The translations under genes were made by a program, and so were the position numbers. Below the pieces are notes generated by a model that worked only from the letters and a program-made list of their open reading frames with translations, did no database searches and was not told the DNA's origin. This document shows positions 46,441-58,915 of a stretch of DNA of 64,000 nt, one piece after another (position 1 is the stretch's first letter; every line of letters starts with the position of its first letter). Origin of the DNA: Cyclospora cayetanensis (Eukaryota; Apicomplexa; Conoidasida; Eucoccidiorida; Eimeriidae). Location: the NCBI RefSeq assembly GCF_002999335.1, contig NW_020312036.1:124001-188000 (forward strand). The letters are read 5' to 3'.

Positions 46441-49400
46441 ATCGCTCCCTCTCTCTCTCTATCGCCCCCCCTCTCTCTCTCTATCGCTCCCCCACTCTCT
46501 CTCTCTATCGCTCTCTCGAAGAAGCCTCTCCACTCCGTGTCCTCCCCTGCCTCTACCAGCAGCACCCGAGTCGGCACACCGTAGCAGCAGACATCCCCGC
46601 CTTCCTCGAAGATGCATGCACCCTCTCTGCCTCGCTCCGTGCACGCGCGTATGGCCTGTGCTGTAGGTGCTACTTTGCGGCTACACCGTACATGAGGCTG
46701 CCGTGCTCTTCGTGATTGCTTTTTATCTCATTACTGCGCTGCTGTTGGGACTCTTTGCGGCCGCCTTCTTCTCTGCCTTCAGACGACAAGAAGAGAAGGT
46801 GAGGAGGCCGTTGTCTGGCGTGATGCCGCGACCTCTTTTAGCGCGGCGTCTAGCCAGCAGCGTACCGTACAGCGCATGTATACCGGGCTTCCGAATTGCA
46901 GTGGCTGCTCGCGGCGAGACGCAGCGCCATCAAGGCCAGCCGCAGTTTTGTGCCTCCACTGCCTTTTTGCTAAAGCTGCACCAGCTCTCTGGCCTTTTGG
47001 GTGTCGCTTGCGTGGAGTCCCCCCTTCTTCCCCACGCCCTCTTGCTGAGAAGAGACTGCGGTGTAAGCAGTACGAGCATGTGGAATGCTTTCTCCCGCAG
47101 GATCTAGCCGAGCTGTCTGCTCTCCGCGTCCGGTACCTTCTTTCCGCCTTTTCCCTTCTGCAGGACTGTGGAGGCGGCCACGTGAAGCTGCGAGAGTGGC
47201 GTCTTTTTTACGAGGCTCTCTCTGCCCTCCCTCCCGCCTCCTTCCAGACGCTGAGCCCCGAAGAAACAAGGCTTTTTCTCCAGCAGCAGCAGCAACAACA
47301 GCCAGATTCCTCTCTCGCTCCGGAGCAGAAGCGACTCGGAACAGTGGCACTAGTCAGCCCCAAAGATCGAGAAGAGACGGACTGGCTGCCCTCTCCGTGG
47401 GGTTCCCCGAGCTCGAGGCGCATGCAGCTCCGCGGAGCAGACCGCATCGGCGCCAGCGAGGCCTCGCGCTTGCTGCTGCAGGCGTCACCTCTCGCTGCAT
47501 CTGCCTCAGCTGCATCGGCCGCGGAGGCTGCCGAGGACGAAGTGCAGGAAGCAGCCTCGCTCCTGCGTGCCTGGGGCATGCGCGAAAGGCAATTAGGAGG
47601 CCCTTTGCGTGCCCTCTATCGTCGTCAGATGCTCGCGGAGGCTCAGTTTGCCTTGGACTGTCTGGGAGAAGCCAGCGCCGACTCGGGGGGAGGCAGAGGC
47701 ATCTCACCCCTCGCGTTCGCGAGGTTGCCCGCTGCTCTCGCTGCTGTTGGTGGGTATCTAGGGGCCAGGGGAAGGCACAGAAGGATGCTGTTGGGAGCTT
47801 CGCTGCATCCAAACGCTGCCCCTCGTCGAATTCTGCCTCCCCTCCTTCCCACGGACTCTGTGCCTCCTCCTCGCAGAGCTCGCCTTCCCCCCCTTCCCCC
47901 CGACGCACACACATTACCACACACGCCACATACAATGCAGTATAAATACACCTATCCATGTACACACACAGATCAAGCATTATCTATGTATCTACATGTC
48001 CACGTTCAAAGGGGTGTCGGTCACTCGACATTGGCAGAGTAGGATGAGGGGCGCTCCACTCTCTTGAGTTCTTTATCGCTCTTTGCGCACTCTGCTCTGT
48101 AGAGAAGGAAAAAGCCGCAGCAGCTGCCAAGGCCTTTGAGAAAGCTCGCACGCCAAGGGCTTCCTCTTGGGCCTGGGGTCTGAGCGCCGTAGCCGACATT
48201 GCCGTCGCCGTCTCCTTGGTTGTTACGTTTTTACAAGTGGGTGTTGTTGAGAACACAGCGGGGAGGTGGGAACAAGAGGAGGGGCGCATACACGGAACAC
48301 AGAGAGTGGTCTTGAGGGGGAAGGAGGGAGAGAGTTCAGCGGATCTCAGCCGGGCAGAATGGCACTGAGAGGCAGTTAGGAGCACCGGGGGGTCACGAGC
48401 TGACTGCTCACTGGGGAGGGATCACGGGGAATAAAGGCCATGTGCAGATCGATAAGGGGGGAGGAAGGCGCTGGGATTCATGTGAACTAAAGGCTCAATC
48501 AATCAAGGGGACCGCACGCAGCAGCGGGGACTGCACAGTTCTGGAGCTCTTTGCAGATGGCGAAGCACTCGAGGGCAACCGAAAGGCAGGCACACCCCTG
48601 GGGGGTGCTGCCGGATAGCAGTAGTTGCTTGCAGCTCTGAGGAAAGAGATACGTATGTTTTGAACGAAAGCTGCTCCGCGAGTGCTTTTCTTCAGACGCG
48701 GAAATTCATTCTGACTGCCTCCAGTCTAACGGGAGAGCCTATCGACGAAGAAGCCGCAGACGGGATGCCAGCTTCCTGTTTCCTCTCGCATGCCACGAGC
48801 TACTGGCTGCAGTTTGGCCTCAGCGCTGTGTATTTCTCGTCCGCGGGGGCCCTTCTTGGCCTCGAGGTTAAGCACAGGGGCCTTTGGAAGCTGTCTACTG
48901 TTTCGAAGCAAGTCTCAATGTTCATGGTGCCCCTTTGAGGGTCTCTGCCTCCCTCTTGCCCCATGCATTCTCCGTTTGCCGCTGTCTCTCTGGCCTGCTC
49001 GCTACACACATCTCTATCCAGCTTCAGCGTCCTCAGACTGCTGCTGCACTTGCTGGCGAGGCTAGTCACAGGCTGGCGACACTGCATTGCGCTGTGCTGG
49101 TGTGGGCTTACATCGCTGCCTGTATATGCGCGTGTCCACCCCTCTCTCTCTCGCGTTTGTCTTGGTCATTCGGTGGTAGCTACAGACATGAGCCTCTTTC
49201 TAGCAGGTGATGGTGTCCATTACCACGGTGTGTCTGAAGCATTCCACGCCTGTGACGCTCCATTCATTTTCGTCTCAGTTTCGACTTATGCGCAATAGCT
49301 GCCCTTTTGGTGGTTGATAGTGCGTGCCTTCTCGCGGGAGCGGCACCGTCTCTCTCCCCGGAAAATAACGCAGAGGGCCTCGTGGATGACCTGTCGCGCT

Positions 49401-50584
49401 GTATCGCCTTTGCTCGGGTCCTTAGAGGCCTTCGGATCGGATTCAGGATCAACCCCTTGAAGAAGATGGTATGCTGCTGCTGTTGCTGCTGGCTCTCGAG
49501 CGTAGAGGAGCAGCTGCGACTGCTCCTCTACGCGTGAAACAGGGCAGCGCCCTGCATGCGCCCAGATCGATGTGCTTGGAAGAATGTTTGTTTGTGCCTG
49601 TTGCTGTAGGTCACTCGCTTGCTAAGGGCTGTGCGACGGCTAAAGACAGTGATACAAGTTCTGCTGCTTCTGTTTTACACCTACGCGACGGTAGGAATGG
49701 AATTGTTCAGGGGCCTCATAGAATGCGAGCTCGGAGCCCAAGGCATTGGCTCCACAGGTCCAGAGGCAGAGGGAGACCTCACCGATTGGGGGCTTTTGAA
49801 TTTTAACGATCTTTTCTCCTCGCTGGTGACGCTCTTCTTGCTTACTGTAAACGGCTGGGATGATGCCTTGAAGGTCAGCTGTGTTTCCGAGGCTTACGCC
49901 TTTCTGAGAGTCCCCCAGCCTTTTTTTGACGACGATTGTCAACGGGAAGGCCGCATATTCATTCACACAGGACCCGTGCAATGAATGATGCGATGCATAC
50001 ACACCCAAGACATCATCATCCTTCCCGCAGCCACAACATCAGTTGGCTGGTCTTTCTCGCATCCTAGTGCTTCCTTTTGCAAAGCTGTGCGCGTGTCGAA
50101 CTGCGCGATTGCAGGCCCTCGTAAAGCACACTTCGGTACTGAAATGCAGTTTGTACTTTGTGTCATTCTACATCCTAACCGACACCATCCTCCTCAATCT
50201 TCTTGTGGCACTCGTCCTGGAAGCCTACGAGCAGGCAAGTTAAGCGGCCGCTCGACGTGGCTAGAGTTCTGCTCGCCTCGTCGAGGATCTGTGTTTAGGG
50301 CCCTCTGCACTCACCAGCAGCAGCCGCCAGAGCCTGAAAAAGGGAAGCGGGACGGCCGCAAGGCGAAAGAGACAGCTGTCGCTGCGTGTGCGCTGCCATT
50401 TTGCATGCAGGTCTCGTCCGTGCCCCCCCAGATAGCGCCTCCAGCTGTCGACGAGCAGCCATTCCACAATGCCGCGCATAAAATGCCACTGCTGCTGCAA
50501 ATCGAGGGAACGCTTCTCAGCGAGCAGTCCAGGAGCCCCGCAGGGACCGAGAGCAGCCACAATAATTCTCCATTAATTAGCTAA
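43789..50584 (+). CDS. TPC: Two-pore cation channel (TPC)
   Basis: Two-domain voltage-gated-like channel that releases Ca2+ or Na+ from endomembrane stores. Ten exons join in phase (43789-45144, 45806-45964, 46667-46798, 47101-47749, 48103-48236, 48696-48919, 49279-49468, 49610-49873, 50115-50234, 50411-50584), about 1,133 residues. Domain I: S1 at RRHRAAVLLLYLLLPFFVPE, S4 at ATRLARPLLLCGLQHSVRVL, S5 to pore at ALFDWLGVILFAG and SLLVVTTVRLPQ, S6 in exon 3. Exon 4 is a 217-residue cytosolic linker with no clear EF-hand. Domain II: VFSII-like S3 at FDLCAIAALLVVDSA, S4 at VTRLLRAVRRLKTVIQ, S5 at TYATVGMELFRG, pore at FNDLFSSLVTLFLLTVNGWD, S6 at YFVSFYILTDTILLNLLVAL. Introns after exons 1 and 9 start with GC. 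The start codon, the end of exon 6 and the last exon are tentative; the alternative stop is at 50241-50243. Confidence 0.85.
45325..45495. repeat. TCTATGTC microsatellite in TPC intron 1
   Basis: CTCTGTCTATGTCTATG steps over about 170 bp, between exon 1 and the exon at 45806. Confidence 0.85.
46255..46525. repeat. CTGT and CTCTCTATCGCTCC repeat in TPC intron 2
   Basis: CTGT tetranucleotides followed by CTCTCTCTATCGCTCC units, all inside the intron 45965-46666. Confidence 0.9.
49501..49532. repeat. Perfect 13-bp hairpin in TPC intron 7
   Basis: Arms CGTAGAGGAGCAG and CTGCTCCTCTACG around a 6-nt loop, 32 bp after the donor at 49469. Confidence 0.9.
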
Positions 50585-52007
50585 TTAGCGAGAGAGCTGA
50601 CTCGCTAGCCACCATCATAGGTAAACACTCACGGGGCAGCTAGCTAGCTAGTTGGCTAGCTGCCTACAAATTGGCTTTTCGGTGGATTAGGGAAGGCTGC
50701 ATCTGCGTTCCTCCTGTCAAGAGGCAGCAGATGACCCTCTGCCTTTTCGACTGCGAGCCTCAGCCCCCAGCCCGAAACACGAGTCTGTAGGGATCTCTAC
50801 AGCTTTGGTAGAAGATCAGCAACAGCGACAGCTCTGAAGAGCAGAAGGATCACGCCGTCTCGATAACGTGCCGTCAGCCGAGTTCTGCTTCCCCCACATT
50901 GCGCTAGCCACCTAGGCACTTGGAGCCTCTTACTAGTGACCGCAGCTGCACAGCTGGCTAGCCACTTGCCTACACATCTCTCACCCAGCTCTGTGGTATT
51001 TCGCGGTGTTACAACGCGAGTCGACAGTACGAGCACATAGCCTACACCGAGTCATAAGGACTGTTTTCTGCTGTGCTATTTCATCTGACTGTTCAGCTGC
51101 CTCTCGTGCGCTCTGCATCTGTGCCCCAAAGCCTTCCTCGAGACTCCTCTGCCGTCTCCCCTAGTGGGTCAGGCAGGACCCTGCAAAACTCAGTGTTCTG
51201 GTGTCTCTGTTTCTCCACCGCCCTGCTTCTCTTCGTCTGTTTATTGCACTCTACAGTTTGTAAGGTCCGGTTAGAGCTACACCTCAGTGTCAACGCAACT
51301 CCTATCAGCCATGAAGGGTAGGGGCGTGGAAGGCCGGTATTATCCGGGGAACTCCCCAAAGAGCCTCCCCTCGATTCACTTGACAAACAGGGGCCGAGAA
51401 TCGCAGTGGAAATAAGGAAGCATGCGAAATTGGGGTGGTGATGATACAGGCCTCAACATAGTACAAGACTGCAGAGTGATGGGCTATGTTGCTCTGTCAG
51501 TTTCGTCCTTGTCCCCCTCTGTCCATCCTTGTTTGGCTATACTGGGACTTGTACGGCCCCTCTTGACATTTTTCTGCTACAAAAATCACTAGAATCTTTC
51601 TCACTCGTCTGTAATGAGACTACTTCTTGACGAAGCTGCAGACGCAGAGACGCACATGCATACGAGAGAAACGTGCAGCAGTCGTGCCCTCGGCCTTACG
51701 GGATCCGAACGCGGCAAGCCCAAGATACGGAGTCAACTGAAGAAACGTTCAGGGTGTCGCAGAAGAGGGCTAGAAACACAGATGCCCCGGCGTATGCAAC
51801 TGATAATGGCGACGCAAGCCAGCAAGCACGGACATAGAGGGAATGCAGGCAAAGCAGCACGCAGCAAAAAAAGAGAAGGCACAGGGGGAGAAACGCAGTC
51901 GGCGCTAAAGCGGCAATTCACGCAAGAGGTCTTTTGCACGGCTTATTGAAAAGCTATGGGTAATTGCATAGGGAAAGGGTAGCGACAGCGCAGCTCTGGA
52001 AATGATC
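50585..52007. other. Tail-to-tail intergenic region (TPC / WDR46)
   Basis: No recognisable gene. A plus frame at 51614-51949 is Arg/Lys rich but has no motif. AGCT-rich inverted repeat at 50635-50664. Confidence 0.5.
50635..50664. repeat. 10-bp inverted repeat with AGCT-repeat loop
   Basis: GGCAGCTAGC and GCTAGCTGCC flank a 10-nt loop of TAGCTAGTTG, 50 bp past the inferred TPC stop. Confidence 0.85.
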
Positions 52008-55000
52008 TCACCGAGCGAGAGCTCCTGTAATAGCTGGCACATCCCCCTCCGAGGTTGGCTTGCTCTCCTTGGCGGCTGCCATCCTCAATGCTGTCTGGTG
52101 CCTCTTCTTGATGAGGCGCTCCCTTTCGCTCTTCTGCAGACAACAGAGGCGGTCAGGAGGCACCCGTATTCTCACAATGCTGCTAGGTGGGAACAAAACA
52201 GCTCAAACGCCACTGGCAAACGCATTCACAAGCCCGAAGACCATTCCCCCCTTGTAGAAACAAATCCAAGGGAAAGAAACAGAGAGGCAGCGGGAAGCAG
52301 CAGGAAAGCAACATGAATAGCCGTCCTCCTGTGGGGACTTTGTTCATGCCTTCTAGTAAACACGACAGAGGCAAGCAAACTCAGACACAGAGTGGAGTGA
52401 CAGGCGTTCGACGACCATTCTGTATCCTAGCCACGCTTCCATTTTTCTCAATAAGCACGCAGAGCACAGGGGAGACACCGCAGGAGTCGAACCTGATTCC
52501 GCTTTTCTGCTGTTCCCCGCCCTCTTTGCTTCTTCTTTGGCTTTCTGGTCTTCTTCACGCCTGCATGCAAACGGTCAGGACGACTCCAGGCTTAACACTT
52601 TCTGCTTTGGCCTTCTTTCATATTTCCTCGGCTAGATCAGTCGAAACACTTGTGGCCCTAATTAAGCTGCAGTCTTCATGAGAAAAGCAAGATGCGTTAC
52701 GTATGCATCTGCAGACGCTCCTTCGAAAGGCGTAAATACCAAAGTATGCATCCGCGCGTACGGCTAACCAGCCAGCGCGGTGTACAGGTACAAAAACACA
52801 GCTTTGTGGTCACGGACAGCTCGAGTGACAACCCACACAGGCACCCAGTGCCTCAAAACAAGGCCCCCGCATGTGTGTGCTGATGAAAAGTTGTTCACTC
52901 ATCCTCTAGCCTCCACCTCCAATACTGGGAGAGACTTGAAGCCAGCAGAGAAAACTCCGCACGATGATAAGCAACACCACTTTCCCAGTCCGATACCTGC
53001 CCCCTTCTCTTTCTGCAGTGTCCCTCATTCCGTTTCCCTCTCTCGCTCTCGCTGCGCTACGGATCCTCTCTACCTCTCTCTTCCTATCCCCCAGTGGCGG
53101 TGTTCAGTTTCTGCTAACCACGGATCTGCAAGCCTTACTCTCTGGCAAGGGCGTCTCCACTGGGGCCGCCTTGCGCTTCTTGTCGAACGTTCCAATAGGC
53201 GTCGAGTCTAGTGAAATCATATCGGCCGGCAGCTTCTCCAGCAGCGAGTGAACCTCCCGTTCCCGCCGTTGCTGCACCACATGCCGTTTCAGCACCAACC
53301 GCCATAATGTGAACACTCACGGAGGATACAGGGGGAGTTTCAATGCGGGCCTCATCAGAAGGCACCCACAGGAACAACCTCTCGGCCTCATTTCATGCGT
53401 TTTCGGCCATGGGGCAGTCCTCATACAGCCGTCGCGCGGAGAAGCAGGAAAGAGGCCCCTAGTTCTGTGTGTCGTTCAAGGTCATTCGACAGCATGAGCC
53501 AAGGTGCAAAAGGCTCAAAGGTAGCGATGGAGAGCATCCACGAGGGGTCTCCGTCATAAGAAAAAGCTATCAGCGACATCACCTTTTTGGTTTCGAACGG
53601 ATTTGCATCTCTCGAGTCAAAGTTCGCCAGCCCAGCACCTGGAACGAGCACAGAGCAGACACCCGCGGTGCTCCCAAAGATGCAGACGTCTTCGAAGGGG
53701 CGGAAGCGAACGCTTGTAATTTGCTGCACAAACAACGCACTCGTCCATCACCTGAATACCTGTCAAAACACGAGTTCTTCCCCCGAGCCCCCCCCTTGTC
53801 CCCCCCGCTACAGGAGCGATCGCAGAAGCATGGATTTCCACTGCTTCCTGGGTAGCAGTTTCTATCCAGAACCCTTTTGCGTTCCCCACAGCCACTCTCC
53901 CTTCGCCCGCTACAGCCCTCCACCTGCCCGAGGCCGCCCTCCCCCCGTCGCCGCGCTCCCTCCCATAGTTCCCCCCGAACCCCATGTAAACGTGAAGAGT
54001 CGGGTGCCCTCACTTCGCCTGGAGCTTCGTGCGTCATGTACAGAGAGGCCTTCTTCTGGCTTAACACGTCCTTCCAAACTTGCAAGTGAGAACCGAACCC
54101 CAAAGCGACCAGACCTGTCTGGCTTATCGCCACAGAGGACGGGGGAGCTCCAAAGTAGCTAAAGGACTGAGCTGCCTCGTATTTCCGCAAATCCCAGAGC
54201 TTCCACTTGCCGTCAACACCTGAATCGACACACAACAACAACCCCCAGAGATACTGCGTGCTATGCACTAAGGAGAGCCCCGAGATATCCCCGAATCCGC
54301 CCAACGCCTTAGCGTGGAGTAAGGCGTCTCGCATCAGCACCCTTCCAAGAGACATGCAACAACCAGGGAAACCGCCGTCTAGAGACACGCTTGCAAGCTT
54401 AGCCCCTCCATTCCGGAGGACCCACACTGATGATGCCAGCGTGCCATGACGCCCTGAGCGGCAAAAACATTAGCTGATACTAACCGGCAGTGATCATATA
54501 GTTGTCTTGCGCTGCGACCGCTGTGACCTTCCCCTTATGGCAAAACATCTCCACAGCCGGCTGCGCAGCACAGATGGACCGCAGCAAACTTCAGCTCCAA
54601 ACGCGCCCATACGCTATACCGCTTCAAAGCAGCCAGCAGCCAGCTCTGAGAGTCTCCAGATCATGCCAGGCCTATACCCAGTGCCCTTTCGACGCATACG
54701 ATCCACAAGTCGCACCTTGCCCAGATTGGGTGTCCACAGAGTCACAGTGCCTTTTGTGTGGCCAAGATGCATCACTGCGTTGGTGGGATTCTGCTGCATA
54801 ATGCTGCAAGGCCCCCTTCGCGTTTTATGTTTCGCGGCAATCTGCCCAGTGGATATATCATAGTACCTTCAAGAAAACGACACACACATGGATATACATA
54901 TATATATACATATATATCCATGGAGGAACAGACGTCGGTGCGCAGTTGGCTACGCCGCTTGCAAGTGGTAAACGTTCACGACCATTGGGGGAAGCCAGGA

Positions 55001-58000
55001 ACACAGCGGGCATACACAAGCTCCCCGAATTCGCCGACGGAGACCATTAAGTAGTGATACGGGAGAAAGTCCAAAGCGTATGTCATCTGCAAAGCAGCAT
55101 ACCACACATTGTGCCGCTACTACTACCTGCTCGAGACGCATTTTTCTCCTTAGAAAGTTCGGCTCATGTTTTACTCCGCTTGGTCACTCCTCTGTCCCTC
55201 TATAGGTGCCCAGCTCTGCAGTCGCCCCTACTTCGGCTTCTGGCAAGCGAGCCAGCAGCGTGAGCTCGCAAGGCGTGCCCATAGATCTGAGTAGCTCTAC
55301 GCGTGTGGCTACCATATGGATCACTGCAAGCACAACCATCTTGTACGGATTACTTGTCAAGCTTGCCACCCACACGCTGGCCCTCCACGCAATCAGGGGC
55401 CTACATGAGGTCCTAAAGGCGCCTATCCTATCCAGCTAGGCACAACGCACTATGGACGGCGTGACGAGGCTTACCATGATGTCTCTTAAACAGTGAATTT
55501 CGATGCCCTGGTTGTCGTAAATGTAGACATACTTCTTCTGCGCTGTGACACACACCAACACGTAAAAAGCATAAAAAACAACACGAATTTTAAAACCGGA
55601 AACGCCCCGACTGACTAATCATTGAATGTGCTCGCACAAAAGCATAGGCACACTTGGCTAGGAGGCTATATATATACATATATATGTATATACGTCAGTG
55701 CCAACTCTACGCACGGCTTTCACCAAATACAGACAACAAGAACACGCATAGAGATACAGCAAGGCACGCATGAAGGCACACAGGGCTATAGACAGCCTTT
55801 ACGGGGAAAGCTCTAACTGTGAGTGCCCATATATATGCAGTAAAGAGAACAGAATAAGCAGTTAGAACGCTGCGCCTCCTATAGGCAGACACCTAGATAT
55901 GTGGCTGTGTTTCGACGACTGTACGCATAAATTCGCGAAAACGGAAGACGCAGGGAGACACAGTGAGGTGCACATGTATTGGTGTATACAACTATGCACA
56001 GGCTGCCCGATCGGCATAGTGCAACTAAGACTCCCGCTTTTTGTTACAGACAAGAGGCCACTGCCTGAAGGGCTGGAGCCAGCAAATACCTGCAGCCCAT
56101 AGCGTATGATTCTGCAAGAAGTGTACGGCTCGGACGGTCTCCTTCACCTGCACAGAAGCAGAGAGAGGCAGAGCAAAACACATTCCCCCACAAGAGTGGT
56201 AAACTCCCGAACAGACACGAAGGGTCAGGGCATGCGTGGAAGCGAGGCGCAGCACTAGCGGTAGGGGGAGCCCAGGGATGACGTAAGACAAGACGAAATC
56301 GGCAGAAGCGATCTCAAAGGAGTAGACAAAAAGAGACAAGGGGAAGAAGCTAGAAGAAGGAAGAGGAGCCAGCCGTGCGCCAGCAAGTGCGACCACCACA
56401 GACACGCGCACATGCAAGCACAGAAATACAGAAAGAAGTAACCAGGGTCCGCCTAAATCACAGAGCGCAACTCAAAGACACCACTAGAGAGCAAGCGCGA
56501 GTCTCCGAACAAGAAACCTCTAGCTTTCTACGATCCAAGGGCCATACGCAGTGAGAGGCACGACGTTCCACAAGGATGAAGATCCAGGGGGAGACACTTC
56601 TCGACACAGAAGAGAAAGCAAGGGCACACACATTGATTTCACAAAGAGTCTTCATCTCCTCGCAATCGAGCAACCCTAGAGAGCCTTTCTGTCCTCCAAA
56701 AAGCATCTCGCGGCCTCCCCTGCTGACGTCTACCGCGTAGGGTCCAAACGAAAGAGAGAAGCGAAATGCCTGCAAACGCGAGATATGCACTGCTATTCAA
56801 GACAACTGCTATTCAAAACAACTGTTATTCAAAACAACTGCTACTCAAGACAACTGCTACTCAAGACAGCTGTTATTCAAGACAACTGCTACTCAAGACA
56901 GCTGTTATTCAAGACAACTGCTACTCAAGACAACTGCTACTCAAGACAACTGCTACTCGAGACAACTGCTACTCAAGACAACTGCTACTCGAGACAATTG
57001 CTATCAAAACAACTGTTATTCAAAACAACTGCTACTCAAGACAACTGCTACTCAAGACAGCTGTTATTCAAGACAACTGCTATTCAAGACAACTGCTATT
57101 CAAGACAACTGCTACTCAAGACAACTGCTATCAAGACCACTGCTACTCAAGACAACTGCTACTCAAGACAACTGCTATTCAAGACAACTGTTATTCAAGA
57201 CAACTGCTATACAAGACAACTGCTACTCAAGACAACTGTTATTCAAAACAACTGCTATTCAAGACAACTGCTATTCAAGACAATTGCTATGCAAGACAAC
57301 TGCTATTCAAGACAACTGCTATTCAAAACAACTGCTATTCAAAACAACTGCTATTCAAGACAACTGTTATTCAAAACAACTGCTACTCAAGACAACTGCT
57401 ATTCAAGACAACTGCTATTCAAGACAACTGCTATTCAAGACAACTGCTACTCGAGACAACTGCTATTCAAAACAACTGCTATCAAGACCACTGCTATTCA
57501 AGACAACTGCTACTCAAGACAACTGCTACTCAAGACAACTGCTACTCGAGACAACTGCTATTCAAAACAACTGCTATTCAAGACAACTGCTACTCAAGAC
57601 AACTGCTATTCAAGACAACTGCTACTCGAGACAATCGCTATTCAAAACAACTGCTATTCAAAACAACTGCTACTCAAGACAACTGCTATTCAAGACAACT
57701 GTTATTCAAGAAATCTGCTACTCAAGACAACTGCTATTCAAGACAACTGCTATCAAGACCACTGCTAGTCAAGACAACTGCTATTCAAGACACAAAAGGG
57801 ACCCCGTGGTTGCATGCCTAAGATGCACCTGGTTGCCTGCAAACAAAGCAGCAGGGGTGTGCTGAGGAAGGGCTGCGGGCAGCCTGACTGACCTTCTTCT
57901 TGGCAGCAGCATCAAGGTGCTCCAGGATATCTGCCTGCTTGAACTTGTAAGTCTTTTCAAGCCCCTCCGCCTCTAGAATCCTGAGACGAGGCAGAGGGCA

Positions 58001-58915
58001 CAGGGGCCGAAGCACAGAGAGAGAGACACACAGACAGACACCCCATGCCATGGCGGCACATGCGGCAGCCGGGTTGATGTCGTGAGGATTTATTAGCAGA
58101 CGCAGAAGACTGCAACGAGAAAGAGAGGAACTGATCTGCGCTAAGCGCGGGCGAGCAAGCGTCTGCATGCCCCATCTTGTTGAAATCCACTGATATTCCC
58201 TCGTATTTGCGTTCCCCCTCCCTCGGTAAAGTGCGTTGTAGAGGCACAAATTGTAAAGCGGAGCACGGACAAAGAAGGATGATATATACATGTAAATACT
58301 CAGACAAACGCGCATGAGACACGGTTGCAGGCAAAGCCTCTACGGTTAGCGCAGAACTGCGACACACTGAGGACGCCCTACAAAAACCTGGCTACATCGT
58401 GTGGGGTTAGTAGATTCTGGAGCTCACCCTTCCTGCTCGGTGGCCAGTGTGGAAATGGCATCCTTGCTTTCGCGGGTGTCAATCTCCAGGCGTTTCTGCT
58501 GCTTGAGGATAGCGCGTGACTTCTTGGCGGTTCGAGACTGCAAATACAAGAATATTGCAAGCGCGTAGGGGGAAGCCCTTAGCCCCCTGCCCGCCTTCTC
58601 GCTTGGCTTCCGAAAGGCGCACGGGCATGCAAGCCGCACAAGACGAATGGCCAGTTGCCTTGCAGGAAGTGCACACCCACAGAGGGCCTTAGACTGCGTC
58701 TTCCCGGCAAACAACTCCGTTCCCCGAATCCACGAGGCTACGACGAGGGCCCTCCATGTGGAAGGGAGAGGGAGGCACGGGGGGGAAGGCGGGGAGGGGG
58801 AGAACAGACTGCTACCCTGCTTTACCTGCGGATCGCTCATGGGCAGCTTGCCTTGCTTCGTCCCGGCAGCACTCCCTGGTCGCCGGAAGGCACGCAGGCC
58901 GTTAGGAGCCCCCAT
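52008..58915 (-). CDS. WDR46: WDR46/UTP7 (BING4), small-subunit processome WD40 protein
   Basis: Nucleolar U3-associated scaffold needed for 18S rRNA processing. Thirteen exons join in phase on the minus strand: 58915-58826, 58537-58428, 57980-57893, 56769-56632, 56147-56090, 55542-55475, 55086-55016, 54866-54716, 54560-54485, 54219-54014, 53723-53583, 53271-53119 and 52133-52008, giving 491 residues. Landmarks in order: EAEGLEKTYKFKQADI, FGPYAVDVSRGGREMLFGGQ, AQKKYVYIYDNQGIEIHCL, QQNPTNAVMHLGHTKGTVTL, VDGKWKLWDLRKYE and ISQTGLVALGFGSHLQVWKD. The BING4 C-terminal domain follows: RFRPFEDVCIFG, LVPGAGLANFDSRDANPF and REREVHSLLEKLPADMISLD. All introns are GT-AG. A strong acceptor (poly-C then CAG) lies about 20 bp before the chosen ATG, so a further 5' exon, possibly near 59386-59240, may exist; UTP7/WDR46 relatives are somewhat longer. 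Confidence 0.93.
56795..57790. repeat. 16-bp minisatellite filling WDR46 intron 3
   Basis: About 60 copies of AACTGCTATTCAAGAC, with TAC/TAT, AAG/AAA and CGAG variants and a few units shortened to CTATCAAG. Since three units make 48 bp, a plus-strand frame of 351 codons stays open; it is antisense to WDR46 and is not a gene. Confidence 0.95.

Noticed and set aside
56766..57821. 351-codon plus-strand frame of repeated Asn-Cys-Tyr-Ser-type units
   Set aside because: It is the 16-bp minisatellite read through, lies antisense inside a well-supported WDR46 intron, and has no flanking coding signal.
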